The translations under genes and the position numbers were made by a program. The notes beneath the pieces were generated by a model. The model was not told where the DNA came from. It saw only the letters and a list, made by a program, of their open reading frames with translations, and ran no database searches. From Alcanivorax sp. (GTDB taxonomy: Bacteria > Pseudomonadota > Gammaproteobacteria > Pseudomonadales > Alcanivoracaceae), in assembly GCF_017794965.1 (NCBI RefSeq), contig NZ_CP051240.1, positions 2,108,001 through 2,172,000 of the forward strand: 64,000 bases of DNA, in the 5' to 3' direction. Positions 10,001-18,594 of this stretch are shown here, piece by piece. Positions within the stretch are counted from its first letter, which is position 1; each line of letters begins with the position of its first letter.

Positions 10001-10474
10001 GTGGAAAAGCCCCTCAGCGGCGGCCCGGAACTGAACCTGCGCATCCCGGCCCTGATCCCCGAAGACTACCTGCCGGATGTGTTCGGCCGCCTGACCCTCT
10101 ACAAGCGCATCGCCGGCTGCAAGACCCGCGATGGCCTTAAGGAACTGCAGGTGGAAATGATCGACCGCTTCGGGCTGCTGCCGGAACCGGTGAAGAACCT
10201 GTTCGCAGTCACCGAGCTGCGCCAGCAGGCGGACCGTCTCGGCATCATCCGCCTGGACGCCCACGCCAGCGGCGGCAAGGTGGAATTCGGCGAACGCACC
10301 CCGGTGGATCCGCTCACCATCGTCAAACTGGTTCAGTCCGGCCCCAACCGCTTCAAGCTGGAGGGCGCCAATGTGTTGCGGTTTGTGGAAGGCAGCGAGA
10401 CCGCGGAAGAGCGCATCGAGGCAGTCAACGCACTGCTGAAACGGTTGTCGGCGCAGAGTATCAAGAAGGACTGA
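7019..10474 (+). CDS. mfd: Transcription-repair coupling factor Mfd
   Basis: Mfd is a DNA translocase that removes stalled RNA polymerase and recruits UvrA to the lesion. At 1151 aa it is close to the E. coli length (1148). It has an N-terminal UvrB-homology region, a CarD-like RNAP-interaction domain around residues 480-550 (VHLEHGVGRYLGL), then RecG-like helicase motifs: Walker A GDVGFGKT at 629-636 and DEEH at 730-733. A C-terminal TRCF domain follows. The start is ATG 7019, with a weak AGGAA seven bases upstream. A palindromic heptamer element begins directly after the stop. Confidence 0.98.
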   Translation: MKLLPDSNLFPSGREHFKDWSGLDAGSMAAVLAELARSEDHLFVVLAPNTGRAQQIADSLSFYLTGSDTSVMLFPDWETLPYDHFSPHQDIVSDRIRVLHQLPTTHKGILVVPVNTLMQRLAPPLHITGNSFLLKVGDVFDMEATRERLVACGYRQRDNVYEHGEFAVRGAIMDIYPMGAPQPFRIELFDDEIESLRLFEAESQRSTGKVEDITLLPAAEFPLSAEGIARFRSNFRDTFDVDTRHVPLYQDVTDGLAAPGLEYYLPLFFEHMATLFDYLPEDVRLIELADCQPAIEHFWDDVEQRYESRRHDIHRPILAPWQLYLRPEELGAALKQHPRARQNDSDTALQFDVAAMPPLTADVRASNPLALLHTFSDAHPDTRILICAETAGRREAMLELMQKIHIQPVMKENWPDFIADPARWSLTRGELDAGFYAPDHQLLVVTENDLYGERVLQRRRRKSSSDDGAAEQAFRSLGELTVGSPVVHLEHGVGRYLGLTHMEVDRQQHEFLLLEYAGGDKLYVPVSSLHLISRYGGGDTAPLNKLGTEQWSKARQKAAEKIHDVAAELLNTYARREAREGRQFDVDMSDYERFSAGFPFEETPDQQAAIASVVTDMQSSRPMDRLVCGDVGFGKTEVAMRAAFVAVENQTQVAVLVPTTLLAQQHYESFTDRFADWPVNIEVLSRFRSAKEKTQVLQRLSEGKVDILVGTHQLLQETVAFDNLGLIIVDEEHRFGVRHKERLKQMRAECDILTLTATPIPRTLNMAMSGMRDISIIATPPQKRLSVKTFVQQHNDTAIKEALLRELLRGGQVYYLHNDIDTMEKTAEDIRKLVPDARVGIAHGQMRERELEAVMSDFYHRRFNVLVCTTIVETGIDVPSANTIIIDRADKLGLAQLHQLRGRVGRSHHQAYAYLITPSPKVMTKDALKRLEAIEQATDLGAGFMLASQDLEIRGAGELLGEEQHGNIETIGFSLYMEMLEQAVEALKRGEQPDVEKPLSGGPELNLRIPALIPEDYLPDVFGRLTLYKRIAGCKTRDGLKELQVEMIDRFGLLPEPVKNLFAVTELRQQADRLGIIRLDAHASGGKVEFGERTPVDPLTIVKLVQSGPNRFKLEGANVLRFVEGSETAEERIEAVNALLKRLSAQSIKKD

Positions 10475-10645
10475 AGGGCGAGTTGAAAGTTAAAAGTTCA
10501 AAGTTGAAACGCGGCCCGCAGATGGAGGAGATTCGAACGGTTTTCTCCGCGCACCAACACCGGGGGCGCGGGCACGGCGTGAATCCATCAAGCCACCTGG
10601 CCCGCGCTTTTAAACTTTCAACTTTAAACTTTGAACTGAACGCCC
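10475..10645. repeat. Paired inverted AAAGTTN heptamer arrays directly after mfd
   Basis: The left arm (10475-10517) reads GGGCGA then four 7-base units of the GTTNAAA type, ending CGCGGCCC. The right arm (about 10599-10645) is its reverse complement, ending GAACGCCC. The element starts at the base after the mfd stop codon. Its 80-bp interior contains GCGCGGGCACGG, which recurs inside the similar element at 56735-56890. I see no gene in 10475-10760. Confidence 0.75.
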
Positions 10646-10760
10646 ACCCCCGTCACAAATTTCTCCAGCCCCACCCCTTCCCCGGTGAATTACCCGCTCA
10701 CAGTGGTATAGTCGTCACCGTAACAACAACCTGCTGCGTGCAGGACAAGGAGTGTACGCA

Positions 10761-11351
10761 ATGCGTCGAGCTTTACTGCTGATCATTCTGGCCTGCCTGG
10801 CCAACCCGGCTTTCGCAGGCTGGTACAAAGTGGAAGTGCTGGTCTTTGCCCGTAATCATCCGGTCAGCGACGAAATCTGGAATACCGGGCTGCAGCCCCG
10901 CTATGCCAGTCAGTCGGTCACCATCGGCGCACCGGAGCAGAGTGAATACGTGGCATCCAGTGAGGTGGCTCGCGGTGCCTGGATGCCCATCTCCGAAGAA
11001 CAAACCTCCCTGCAGTACATGATGGAGCGCATGGAAAGTACCGGCGACTACCGTCAGCTGTATCATGCTGGCTGGCGCCAGACCATCAGCAACAAGGGCG
11101 ACACCACGCCGGTGTATATCCGTGGCGGCCAGACCATCCTTACCGATGAGGGCGAAGTACCGGAGCTGGAAGGCACCCTGCACTTCAGCGAATCCCGCTT
11201 CGTTCACGTTTCTCCCCGGCTGTGGCTCAACACGGAAAGCAGCGGTGAACGTTTCTACGTGGACATTAGCGAAGGGCGCCGTCTCACCGGCAGTGATGTC
11301 TACTACTTTGACCACCCCATGTTCGGGATGGTAGTTCGGGTTACCCGTTAA
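10761..11351 (+). CDS. CsiV-like periplasmic protein
   Basis: The 196-aa protein has a clear signal peptide (MRRALLLIILACLANPAFA, cleavage before GWYKVEV). The mature start WYKVEVLVFAR matches the CsiV family, named for a peptidoglycan-binding cell-shape factor of Vibrio cholerae. The location after mfd matches Pseudomonas. I chose ATG 10761 because AAGGAG (10747-10752) lies eight bases upstream; an in-frame GTG at 10752 would overlap that ribosome binding site. The 3' end overlaps the convergent LysR gene by 11 bp. Peptidoglycan binding is inferred from the family only. Confidence 0.8.
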   Translation: MRRALLLIILACLANPAFAGWYKVEVLVFARNHPVSDEIWNTGLQPRYASQSVTIGAPEQSEYVASSEVARGAWMPISEEQTSLQYMMERMESTGDYRQLYHAGWRQTISNKGDTTPVYIRGGQTILTDEGEVPELEGTLHFSESRFVHVSPRLWLNTESSGERFYVDISEGRRLTGSDVYYFDHPMFGMVVRVTR

Positions 11352-12249
11352 CGACACCGTCGTTCAGGCGTAATCTCGGAGCGATAAAATCCAGAAAAAC
11401 CTGAATGCGGCTAGCGAGTGCCGTATTGCGGTAGTACACCGCATTCACCAGTTCTCTATCATTGGGGCCTTCTACCGACCCCGGCAATAGCGCAATCAAC
11501 CTGCCCGTCGCCAGGTCACGGTCAATCATGAACGAGGACAACAGGGCAATACCCTGACCTGCAAGGCACAATTGCCGCAAAATGGTACCACTCGTGCAGG
11601 ACAGAGACGGCCGAATCGTGACCGGTTCAGTCAGTGGCCAGCGATTCAGATGAGGGGCACCCGCAAAACCAATCAAGCTATGCTGCTGCAACGCCTCGAT
11701 ACTCCCGGGGCATCCCTCCCGCTGCAGGTAGTCCGGTGATGCCACCAAATGCAGAGGACTGCGCCCCAGAAATCGCGCATGAAGGTTGGAATCCTGCAGC
11801 GCACCAATGCGAATCGCCACATCGGTGCGGTGCTCCAGCAGATCGATAATGGTCTCATGGCTGGTCAGCTCCATCTCGATCCCGGGGTAGGCCAGCCTAA
11901 ACTCGCTTACAAGGGGAACCAGCTGGTGTTCAATAAACGGGGTCACTGCATCCACTCGCAAACGACCGCGAGGCTCTCCCTGCATATTCGATAAGGCCTG
12001 CTCCGCTTCTTCGATGACAGCCAACCCCTGACGTGCCTTGTCGACGAAGCGCCTGCCCTCTTCGGTCAGCTCCAGTTTCCGGGTAGTGCGATTTAGCAAG
12101 GTACATTGCAGCTCCTGTTCAAGTCGGGAGACCGCACGAGAAACCCTGGCTACCTGCACGTCCAGCTGCCTGGAGGCCGCCGAGAAACCACCGCAATCCA
12201 CCACAGCAAGGAACAACACCAGATCTTCAGTACGAGATTTTATTGTCAT
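11341..12249 (-). CDS. LysR-family transcriptional regulator, YafC-like
   Basis: A LysR-type regulator of about 302 aa. The N-terminal winged helix-turn-helix includes CGGFSAASRQLDVQVARVSR and ends with the typical LLNRTTRKLELTEEG. An effector-binding domain follows. Start choice is uncertain: ATG 12249 (MTIKSRTEDL) puts the helix-turn-helix at the usual distance, ATG 12264 adds five residues, and neither has a clear ribosome binding site. It is divergent from the MFS/dkgB pair, its likely target. In E. coli the LysR gene yafC also lies beside dkgB. Confidence 0.88.
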   Translation of the reverse strand: MTIKSRTEDLVLFLAVVDCGGFSAASRQLDVQVARVSRAVSRLEQELQCTLLNRTTRKLELTEEGRRFVDKARQGLAVIEEAEQALSNMQGEPRGRLRVDAVTPFIEHQLVPLVSEFRLAYPGIEMELTSHETIIDLLEHRTDVAIRIGALQDSNLHARFLGRSPLHLVASPDYLQREGCPGSIEALQQHSLIGFAGAPHLNRWPLTEPVTIRPSLSCTSGTILRQLCLAGQGIALLSSFMIDRDLATGRLIALLPGSVEGPNDRELVNAVYYRNTALASRIQVFLDFIAPRLRLNDGVVNG

Positions 12250-12342
12250 ATTTGCAAAAATCATTTGAGACAATGGCTATTTATACCAAAAATAACAATC
12301 TCCATACTTCGCCGCAATTCACCCCTGCGCGGAGTTCCTGCC

Positions 12343-13550
12343 ATGCCTGTCGCCCTGTTAGCGCTTACCCTCAGTGCCTTTGCCATCGGCACCACCGAAT
12401 TCGTTATTGTTGGGCTGGTGCCCACTATTGCCCAGGACCTGGGGGTTAATCTCCCCTCGGCTGGCCTGCTCGTCAGCCTCTATGCACTGGGGGTCGCCAC
12501 CGGCGCCCCCGTGTTGACCGCCCTGACTGGCCGCTGGAAACGCAAGACCGTACTGCTCACGATTATGGGATTGTTTGTTATCGGCAATCTGCTGGCATGG
12601 ATGGCACCGGGCTATGAAGCTCTGGTGGCTGCACGTATTCTCACCGGTCTGGCCCATGGCGTGTTCTTTTCTATCGGCGCCACGATTGCCACCAGCCTGG
12701 TACCCAAAGACCGTGAGGCCAGCGCCATCGCCATCATGTTTACCGGGCTTACCGTCGCGTTGGTCACGGGTGTGCCACTGGGTACCTGGATAGGCCAGCA
12801 TTTAGGCTGGCGTGCGACGTTTATGGTCGTGGCTGTGCTAGGCCTGCTTGCTCTGATTGGCAGCGCCTTGCTGGTTCCCAGGGAACTACGTGAAACGGCA
12901 CCTGTAAGCCCGCGCCAACAGCTCCAGGTACTCACCCATCCCCGCTTGCTACTGGTCTATGCCATGAGGCTGTGGGCTATGGCGGCACATTTGTGGCTTT
13001 TACCTACCTGGCCCCGATTCTCGAGAACGTGACCGGCTTTGCTCCCGGCTCCGTGGCATTGATTCTGCTGGTCTATGGAGCCTCTGTGGCCGTGGGAAAT
13101 CTCTGGGGCGGCAAAATGGCTGACCGGATGGGCCCGGTCCCTGCACTGTCATGGATCTTCACCGCCTTGGCCATGGTACTGCTTGTTCTTACCTTCACCA
13201 TGTCCAGCCCAATTCAGTCAGTACTCACCATACTGCTGTGGGGAGCCTTTGCGTTTGGCAACGTACCCGGTCTACAGGTGTATGTGGTGCAACTGGCAGA
13301 GCGATTCACCCCGCACTCGGTGGATGTGGCCTCCGGCCTGAACATTGCTGCCTTCAATGTAGGGATTGCTTTTGGCTCAGTACTTGGAGGGGCCATTATT
13401 GAGCGACACTCCTTGCAAGACCTGCCGTGGATAGGTGCATTGATCGTGCTGCTTGCATTGCTACTGACGCGCTTCTCCGGCTACCTGGACCGGCGGCAAC
13501 ACAACACCCTGCCGAACGAGTCTGCAGCCAACCCTGACTCTAACTTGTGA
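12343..13550 (+). pseudogene. MFS transporter (DHA1/AraJ-like) broken by a one-base frameshift
   Basis: The first part (ATG 12343, GGAG eight bases upstream) encodes the N-terminal six-helix half, beginning MPVALLALTLSAFAIGTTEF. It runs in frame to about 12965. Homology then continues in another frame from about 12970 (LGYGGTFVAFTYLAPIL-type sequence) to the stop at 13550. Restoring one base near 12967 gives a single product of about 402 aa, the normal length of this family. Both halves keep hydrophobic helices and the DRxG-type loop motif without other damage, so the lesion is recent or is a sequencing error. Substrate unknown. Confidence 0.8.
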
Positions 13551-13622
13551 AAACCCGCCCTACCATATTTTGAAAACAAGCAGTGGCCCCTACGCTGCAG
13601 CACAACCCCCCAGGAGAAAAGT

Positions 13623-14426
13623 GTGCAACAAATTCCCCCTCTCGGTTTCGGAACTTTCCGTCTCGAACACAACGTCGCCTATCGGTCGGTAAAAATGGCG
13701 CTTGAAGCCGGATATCGGCATATCGACACCGCACAAATTTACGGCAATGAAAGAGAGGTAGGCCAGGCTATCAAGGATAGCGAACTTCCTCGCGACGAGA
13801 TCTTCGTAACCACCAAGGTGTGGACCGACAATCTCACTCAGGAGCGTTTTATTCTCAGCGTGGAAGACAGTCTTGAGAAGCTGCAAATGGCGCAGGTGGA
13901 CCTGCTGCTGATTCACTGGCCTACCGCCAACAACGCTAGCCTCCGCATCGCACTGGAGCAATTGATCAGGGCAAAAGAGAAAGGGTATTCCCGGCACATT
14001 GGGGTCTCCAATTTCACCATTGCCAACATGGAAACCGCTCTTCAGGTAATGCCGGCCAGCGAAATTTTCACCAATCAGGTGGAAGTACACCCCTATCTCA
14101 CAAATCAGCGATTGCTTCACTGGTGCAAACGCAACGGAATACATGTCACCGGTTACATGCCTTTTGCGGTGGGCAAAGTGCTAAATGACGCCACCATCGG
14201 GGGTATTGCCCAAAAGCATGGGGTTAGCCCCGCCACCGTGGTCCTGGGTTGGGAGCTGCAACAGGGACTGGCTACCATCCCCTCATCCACCAGGCGTGAA
14301 AACATGGCGTCGAATCTGGATGCATTAAGATTGGTTCTGTCACAGGACGAAATGGCGGCTATCACTCATCTCAACAACAATGACAGACAGGCCGACCCTG
14401 ACTTCGCTCCAGACTGGGACGCTTAG
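13623..14426 (+). CDS. dkgB: Aldo/keto reductase, 2,5-diketo-D-gluconate reductase B type
   Basis: A 267-aa NADPH-dependent AKR, the same length as E. coli DkgB. The catalytic tetrad is complete: Asp35, Tyr40 (DTAQIYGN), Lys65 (VTTKVW) and His98 (LIHWP). The C-terminus (FAPDWDA) resembles that of DkgB. Likely substrates are 2,5-diketo-gluconate, methylglyoxal or small aldehydes and keto esters. The start is GTG 13623 with AGGAG six bases upstream. It follows the MFS gene by 72 bp and is probably co-regulated by the divergent LysR protein. Confidence 0.88.
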   Translation: MQQIPPLGFGTFRLEHNVAYRSVKMALEAGYRHIDTAQIYGNEREVGQAIKDSELPRDEIFVTTKVWTDNLTQERFILSVEDSLEKLQMAQVDLLLIHWPTANNASLRIALEQLIRAKEKGYSRHIGVSNFTIANMETALQVMPASEIFTNQVEVHPYLTNQRLLHWCKRNGIHVTGYMPFAVGKVLNDATIGGIAQKHGVSPATVVLGWELQQGLATIPSSTRRENMASNLDALRLVLSQDEMAAITHLNNNDRQADPDFAPDWDA

Positions 14427-14493
14427 GAACCCTTTTACGGCAGGCGGCCAACCGTCTGCCGTGGCGATAACGCTGCAAACCGGAAACGGACGC

Positions 14494-16227
14494 TCAGTCG
14501 CTAGCGGGCTCCCACGGATTTCCAGGGGTTAACGACAAAAGCTCAGTCAGAAAATCTTTCCACAGGTCATAGACCATGAAATGGCCATGCTCCGGAAAGC
14601 TCCGGAACCTGACCCCGGGTAACGTCGCCGCCAGACTGCGGGCGCTATGAATGGAAACAATCCCGTCGCTTTCTCCATGCCACTGCATAACAGGAATTCG
14701 CAGCCGGGAGGCGTCCACCCCCAGAGGCTTCAGATGGTTGAGATATTCTTCCATCATTACCCGCGCGCCCTGGAAATGACTGCGGTGGGTACGATTGATG
14801 GTTCGGGCCAGATAATCCGGGTTGGCAAAAAACGCCTGGTCCGGCTTTGACAAACCACGCGCCAACATCTTGTAGAATTTTTCCGGCGCTTTCTGTACGC
14901 CACGCACCCCCAGCTTTCCGATCAGCATGAACAAGCGGGGGTCCCGGCGGGAAATCTGCACACACATCCGGTGGATCGGCTCCAGCCTGTCCACATCAAA
15001 GTGCTCACCGGCCACTGTGCTACCCAACAAGCCCAGGCACTCAAAACTGTCAGGATACTGAACGGCGGCACACAAGGCATAAGGCCCACCGCCACAGTAG
15101 GCGGCCAGCGCCGGTTTATGAATCCCCAGATGCTGGCACAGATACAGGATATCCTCGCCCAGATCCCGAAACTGGAATTGGGGTTTGTAGGTGGAAATGC
15201 CATACCCCGGGCGTACCAGCATGATCACCCGCAGCCCCTGCTGCCGATACCAGTCTTCAAACAGGGTATGGTCCGGCATGGATGCCCCCTGGTTTTCCAG
15301 TGTAATCACCGGCCTGCCTTTGCGGTCTCCATATTCATACCAGCTCAGCACCCGCCCATCCGGCAGGGTCACGGTGAACTCCTCATCATCCTCGGCCTTG
15401 GCGGGTAGTCTGGCCACCTGGGCCAGGGCATGGCCCATGGCATGGCTGACCAACTGAACCTGGCTGTTGGTATTCAGCTTGGCCATGATGGATTTCAGCT
15501 GGGAACGGGCAGTACTGATCTTGATGTTCAGCAACTGGGCACACTGCTGAAGATTGCCAATCTTGCACAACAGATGCAGCAGGCGGGACTCCGCCTCGGT
15601 GATGTTGAATAGCGAGCGCAATAATTCAGGAGAAGGCGTCACCACACTGTGGCCATCCAGCACCCAGACGATGGTGCGCACCAGACTGATTGGCCCCGGT
15701 GCATCCGACTTGCGCACCGGCATACACAGCAGGGAAATGCCGGTTTCCGGCGCCGTCAGCAGTTGTGGCCCACGCCCTTCTGCCAACCGGTTAACCTGCT
15801 GCAACGATGCCTTCAGCTCCCGGTCCCTGAATATCAGGGCGTTGCCTTTCAGGGAAACCGGGCCTTCCACCAACACCTGGCTGGCCACCGGATTGCTTTC
15901 CAGTACCACCAGATCATCACCCAGCATGAGCATCGGCCAGGGCATCTGGTTGTACATGGTATTAAGCACACTGGTGCGGTCTTCCAGCGCATGCATGTAG
16001 GAACTGGAGCGTACCGCCCGTTCAAGGTGATTCACCAGGGCATCCACTTCCGCACGGCTTTGCGACGCAACTTCGGACTGGGCCGACCCGGCCTGCCCGT
16101 TCCCACTCAGGGCGTCATCAGGCGAACCGGTCCATCCAGCAATGGTATCGAGCAACTCCACCCAGTCCCCCGGTGACAGGGCTGTGTCGTAGATCTTGCC
16201 GATGAGATCATGATCGTTGTTATTCAA
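14494..16227 (-). CDS. LuxR-type HTH regulator fused to an alpha/beta hydrolase with Cys nucleophile
   Basis: A 577-aa two-part protein. Residues 1-190 are an unassigned sensor region that starts like other LuxR-family regulators (LIGKIYDTALSPGDW). Residues about 203-262 form a LuxR-type helix-turn-helix (TEAESRLLHLLCKIG, ending SIMAKLNTNSQVQLV). Residues about 285-565 are an alpha/beta hydrolase. Its nucleophile elbow reads AYCGGG (376-381), so the usual Ser is Cys378. The acid is probably Asp521 (GESDG) and the base His549 (PEHGHF). It may be a ligand-responsive regulator whose hydrolase domain binds or slowly turns over the signal. The gene stands alone. Confidence 0.8.
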   Translation of the reverse strand: MNNNDHDLIGKIYDTALSPGDWVELLDTIAGWTGSPDDALSGNGQAGSAQSEVASQSRAEVDALVNHLERAVRSSSYMHALEDRTSVLNTMYNQMPWPMLMLGDDLVVLESNPVASQVLVEGPVSLKGNALIFRDRELKASLQQVNRLAEGRGPQLLTAPETGISLLCMPVRKSDAPGPISLVRTIVWVLDGHSVVTPSPELLRSLFNITEAESRLLHLLCKIGNLQQCAQLLNIKISTARSQLKSIMAKLNTNSQVQLVSHAMGHALAQVARLPAKAEDDEEFTVTLPDGRVLSWYEYGDRKGRPVITLENQGASMPDHTLFEDWYRQQGLRVIMLVRPGYGISTYKPQFQFRDLGEDILYLCQHLGIHKPALAAYCGGGPYALCAAVQYPDSFECLGLLGSTVAGEHFDVDRLEPIHRMCVQISRRDPRLFMLIGKLGVRGVQKAPEKFYKMLARGLSKPDQAFFANPDYLARTINRTHRSHFQGARVMMEEYLNHLKPLGVDASRLRIPVMQWHGESDGIVSIHSARSLAATLPGVRFRSFPEHGHFMVYDLWKDFLTELLSLTPGNPWEPASD

Positions 16228-16338
16228 GTGCCACCCCGGTAGTCAAAAACGATCATAGTTTTTCATGCTGGCGGCGGCAAATCCGGCTCCTGCAAACAAC
16301 AACACCGCCCTGGGTATTGTTCGCTTAAGCTCGTTTGT

Positions 16339-16411
16339 TGCTGTGCAGCGTGCTTGCACGCGAAACCTTCATTTCATGGCGCGCCATTCGCGTGCAAGCA
16401 CGCTCCCACAA
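16339..16411. repeat. REP pair (REPIN-like) between the LuxR-hydrolase and YebC-family genes
   Basis: The left half contains GCGTGCTTGCACGCGAA (about 16349-16364). The right half contains TTCGCGTGCAAGCACGCTC (about 16388-16404) followed by CCACA. These two REP-like hairpins in inverted orientation are separated by about 23 bp. They lie in the 258-bp gap 16228-16485, which shows no gene. Confidence 0.7.
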
Positions 16412-16485
16412 GACGCCAAAATCAAATGAACAGCATTAGCCAGAGTGGCGGTGTTGTTGAGGCGCATCCCCGTGCGGCGTAGGGG

Positions 16486-17202
16486 TCAGAGCTCCACGTT
16501 GTGATAGACGTTCTGCACGTCATCAAGATCGTTGAGCATGGCCAGAAACTTGTCGAACAGCTCCCGATCATCCCCTTCCACGGTGGTGTAGGCGTGGGGG
16601 ATGAACTGGATCTCTTCCACCTCGAAGTCGATGCCTTCGAACGCGTCCGTCAGTGCCTGGCGGGCCTTGGCGAATTCGGTATTGGGGGTGAAGACGGTGA
16701 TCATCCCCTCTTCGCTTTCCACGTCCGTCACATCCACGTCCGCTTCCATCAGGGCTTCCAGTACGGCGTCTTCATCCTCGCCGGCAAAACGGAAGATGGC
16801 AGCATGGTCAAACATGTGAGCCACAGTGCCCTGGGTGCCGATCTTGCACTTGGTCTTGGTAAAGGCCACCCGCACATCACCAAAGGTGCGGTTGGGGTTA
16901 TCGGTGAGGCACTCGATGATGGCCATGGAGCCCCCCGGTCCATAGCCTTCGTAACGGGCGGGCGCGAAGTCTTCTCCACCCGCCCCACTGGCCTTGTCCA
17001 GCGCCTTCTCGATCACATGGGAGGGAACCTGGTCCTTCTTGGCGCGTTCGATCATGCTGCGCAGGGCCAGGTTGGCCGACGGATCCGTGCCGCCGGATTT
17101 GGCGCAAACATAGATCTCACGACCATAGCGGCTGTACACCTTGGCCTTCATGTCCGAGGTCTTGGCCATGGATTCTTTGCGGTTCTGAAAGGCGCGCCCC
17201 AT
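16486..17202 (-). CDS. YebC/PmpR-family protein (YeeN-like subgroup)
   Basis: This 238-aa protein belongs to the YebC/PmpR family, whose members act as DNA-binding regulators or in translation of proline-rich stretches. The N-terminus MGRAFQNRKESMAKTSDMK and the EIYVCAKSGG segment match the YeeN subgroup better than classical YebC. The acidic C-terminal part ends DVQNVYHNVEL, as in the family. The start is ATG 17202, with GGAG about eleven bases upstream. No operon partner is evident. Confidence 0.9.
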   Translation of the reverse strand: MGRAFQNRKESMAKTSDMKAKVYSRYGREIYVCAKSGGTDPSANLALRSMIERAKKDQVPSHVIEKALDKASGAGGEDFAPARYEGYGPGGSMAIIECLTDNPNRTFGDVRVAFTKTKCKIGTQGTVAHMFDHAAIFRFAGEDEDAVLEALMEADVDVTDVESEEGMITVFTPNTEFAKARQALTDAFEGIDFEVEEIQFIPHAYTTVEGDDRELFDKFLAMLNDLDDVQNVYHNVEL

Positions 17203-17400
17203 AGTGCTGCTGCTCCGAATGTGAAATGAGAGGGGGGAATTCTAGGGGAAAATGATCCATTTACCTATGCCATGGGTGGGGGCACGCCCCCTGGCAATGA
17301 TCCAGAAGGGCAGACTGGACCGGGCGAGCGACGTTTTTCACCCTCATGGGGCTCCCTCACTCCATCCGCTTTCCTTCTGCCCCTCCCCTGATGACAGCCA

Positions 17401-18321
17401 TCAATGGGCTGACGAGTCGTTCAGGTAACGAATGCCGGTCAACGTTTCAGACACGTCCCACAGTCGCTGCGCCACCTGCCGATTGGATGCAATGCGGCGG
17501 GCATACGATGGCGCCGGGTAGCCTCGCAGCTCCAGAAAGCGCCCATTCGGCCCATAGTATCCACCGGGCTGCACCGCATCGCTGGTCGCCGCCATCACCC
17601 CTGGCAGGCACCCCATACGGGCGGGCTGTGCCATGATCTTGTTGATGATCTGCCCACCGATGACAGTGTCCTGCAGGTGGGTGGCGGAATAACCCGGGTG
17701 AACCGCGTAGGCACGGGCCTTCAGGCCTGCCGTTTCAAGGCGACGGTTCAGGTCACGGGCAAAGACCAGATTGGCCAGTTTGCTCTGACCGTAGAACGCC
17801 CAGCGCGAATACCACTTCTCCGCGTTCAGGTTGTCCCAGTAAAACTTGCCGATACGATGCATGACGCTGGACACCTGCACCACCCGTGGGGCGGGAGCCG
17901 CCTCCAGCACCTCAACAAGCTGTCCGGTGAGCGCGAAATGCCCAAGGTGGTTGGTGCCAAACTGCATCTCGAAGCCATCGCGGGTGCGCTGCAACGGGGG
18001 CGCCATCAGCCCGGCATTGTTAAGCAGCACATCCACCGCGCCGTAGCGCGCCTTGACCGCATCGGCAAACTGGCCGATGGACGCCAGATCGGCCAGGTCC
18101 AGCGGCAGGAAATCCAGCTGTGCCCCGGGGGTGTGTTGTCGCACTGCCCGGGCGGCCTCCTCGGCCTTGCCGGTATTACGGCACGCCATGATCACGGTGG
18201 CGCCCTTGTCAGCGAATTGTTTCACGGCTTCAAGGCCAATGCCGCTGTTGGCTCCTGTGACCAGGAGGGTCTTGTCCTGCAGATCCGGTATCAGGCCCGG
18301 ATGCCAGTCTGAACGACGCAT
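17401..18321 (-). CDS. Short-chain dehydrogenase/reductase
   Basis: A 306-aa classical or extended SDR. It has the cofactor motif TGANSGIG (22-29), NNAG (101-104) and catalytic Ser151/152, Tyr177 and Lys181 (YGQSK). It resembles the retinol-dehydrogenase/WW-domain-oxidoreductase-like group often annotated as oxidoreductase. I chose ATG 18321 because AAGGGA lies seven bases upstream and the Rossmann fold then begins at the normal distance; 49 further codons are open upstream but look non-coding. A perfect CRP-type palindrome lies 132 bp upstream. Substrate unknown. Confidence 0.85.
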   Translation of the reverse strand: MRRSDWHPGLIPDLQDKTLLVTGANSGIGLEAVKQFADKGATVIMACRNTGKAEEAARAVRQHTPGAQLDFLPLDLADLASIGQFADAVKARYGAVDVLLNNAGLMAPPLQRTRDGFEMQFGTNHLGHFALTGQLVEVLEAAPAPRVVQVSSVMHRIGKFYWDNLNAEKWYSRWAFYGQSKLANLVFARDLNRRLETAGLKARAYAVHPGYSATHLQDTVIGGQIINKIMAQPARMGCLPGVMAATSDAVQPGGYYGPNGRFLELRGYPAPSYARRIASNRQVAQRLWDVSETLTGIRYLNDSSAH

Positions 18322-18453
18322 TGCACTGTCCCTTGTGAGTAGAGTCAGCGCACATCTTGCACGGTTCGTCGCAGGATGTGGATGACCACACCCGTGGCGC
18401 AAGATACATGGCAGTGCAGGGGCCGGCTCAGGCCACGAGACCGCCAACCATTG

Positions 18454-18469
18454 TGTGATATTTATCACA
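18454..18469. promoter_or_regulatory. CRP/Vfr-type binding site
   Basis: TGTGATATTTATCACA is a perfect match to the TGTGA-N6-TCACA consensus of CRP-family activators. It lies in the 273-bp divergent region, 132 bp from the SDR start and 125 bp from the DUF4168 start, so it could serve either gene. A CTGTC-ACTA-GACAG inverted repeat is also present at 18534-18547, nearer the DUF4168 gene. Confidence 0.6.
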
Positions 18470-18594
18470 TCATGACGTTTTTACGCCCTCCCCAGGAACT
18501 TCATGAACTGAGCCTGTCGCACCTGAGAGGGATCTGTCACTAGACAGGCAAATGTCGCGCTCTCCTCAAGGGGAGTCGCAGCTGGAGAACGTTC

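Noticed and set aside
12972..13550. The second half of the MFS gene as a separate gene starting at GTG 12972.
   Set aside because: Sequence homology runs straight on from the first half in another frame, and no ribosome binding site precedes the GTG.
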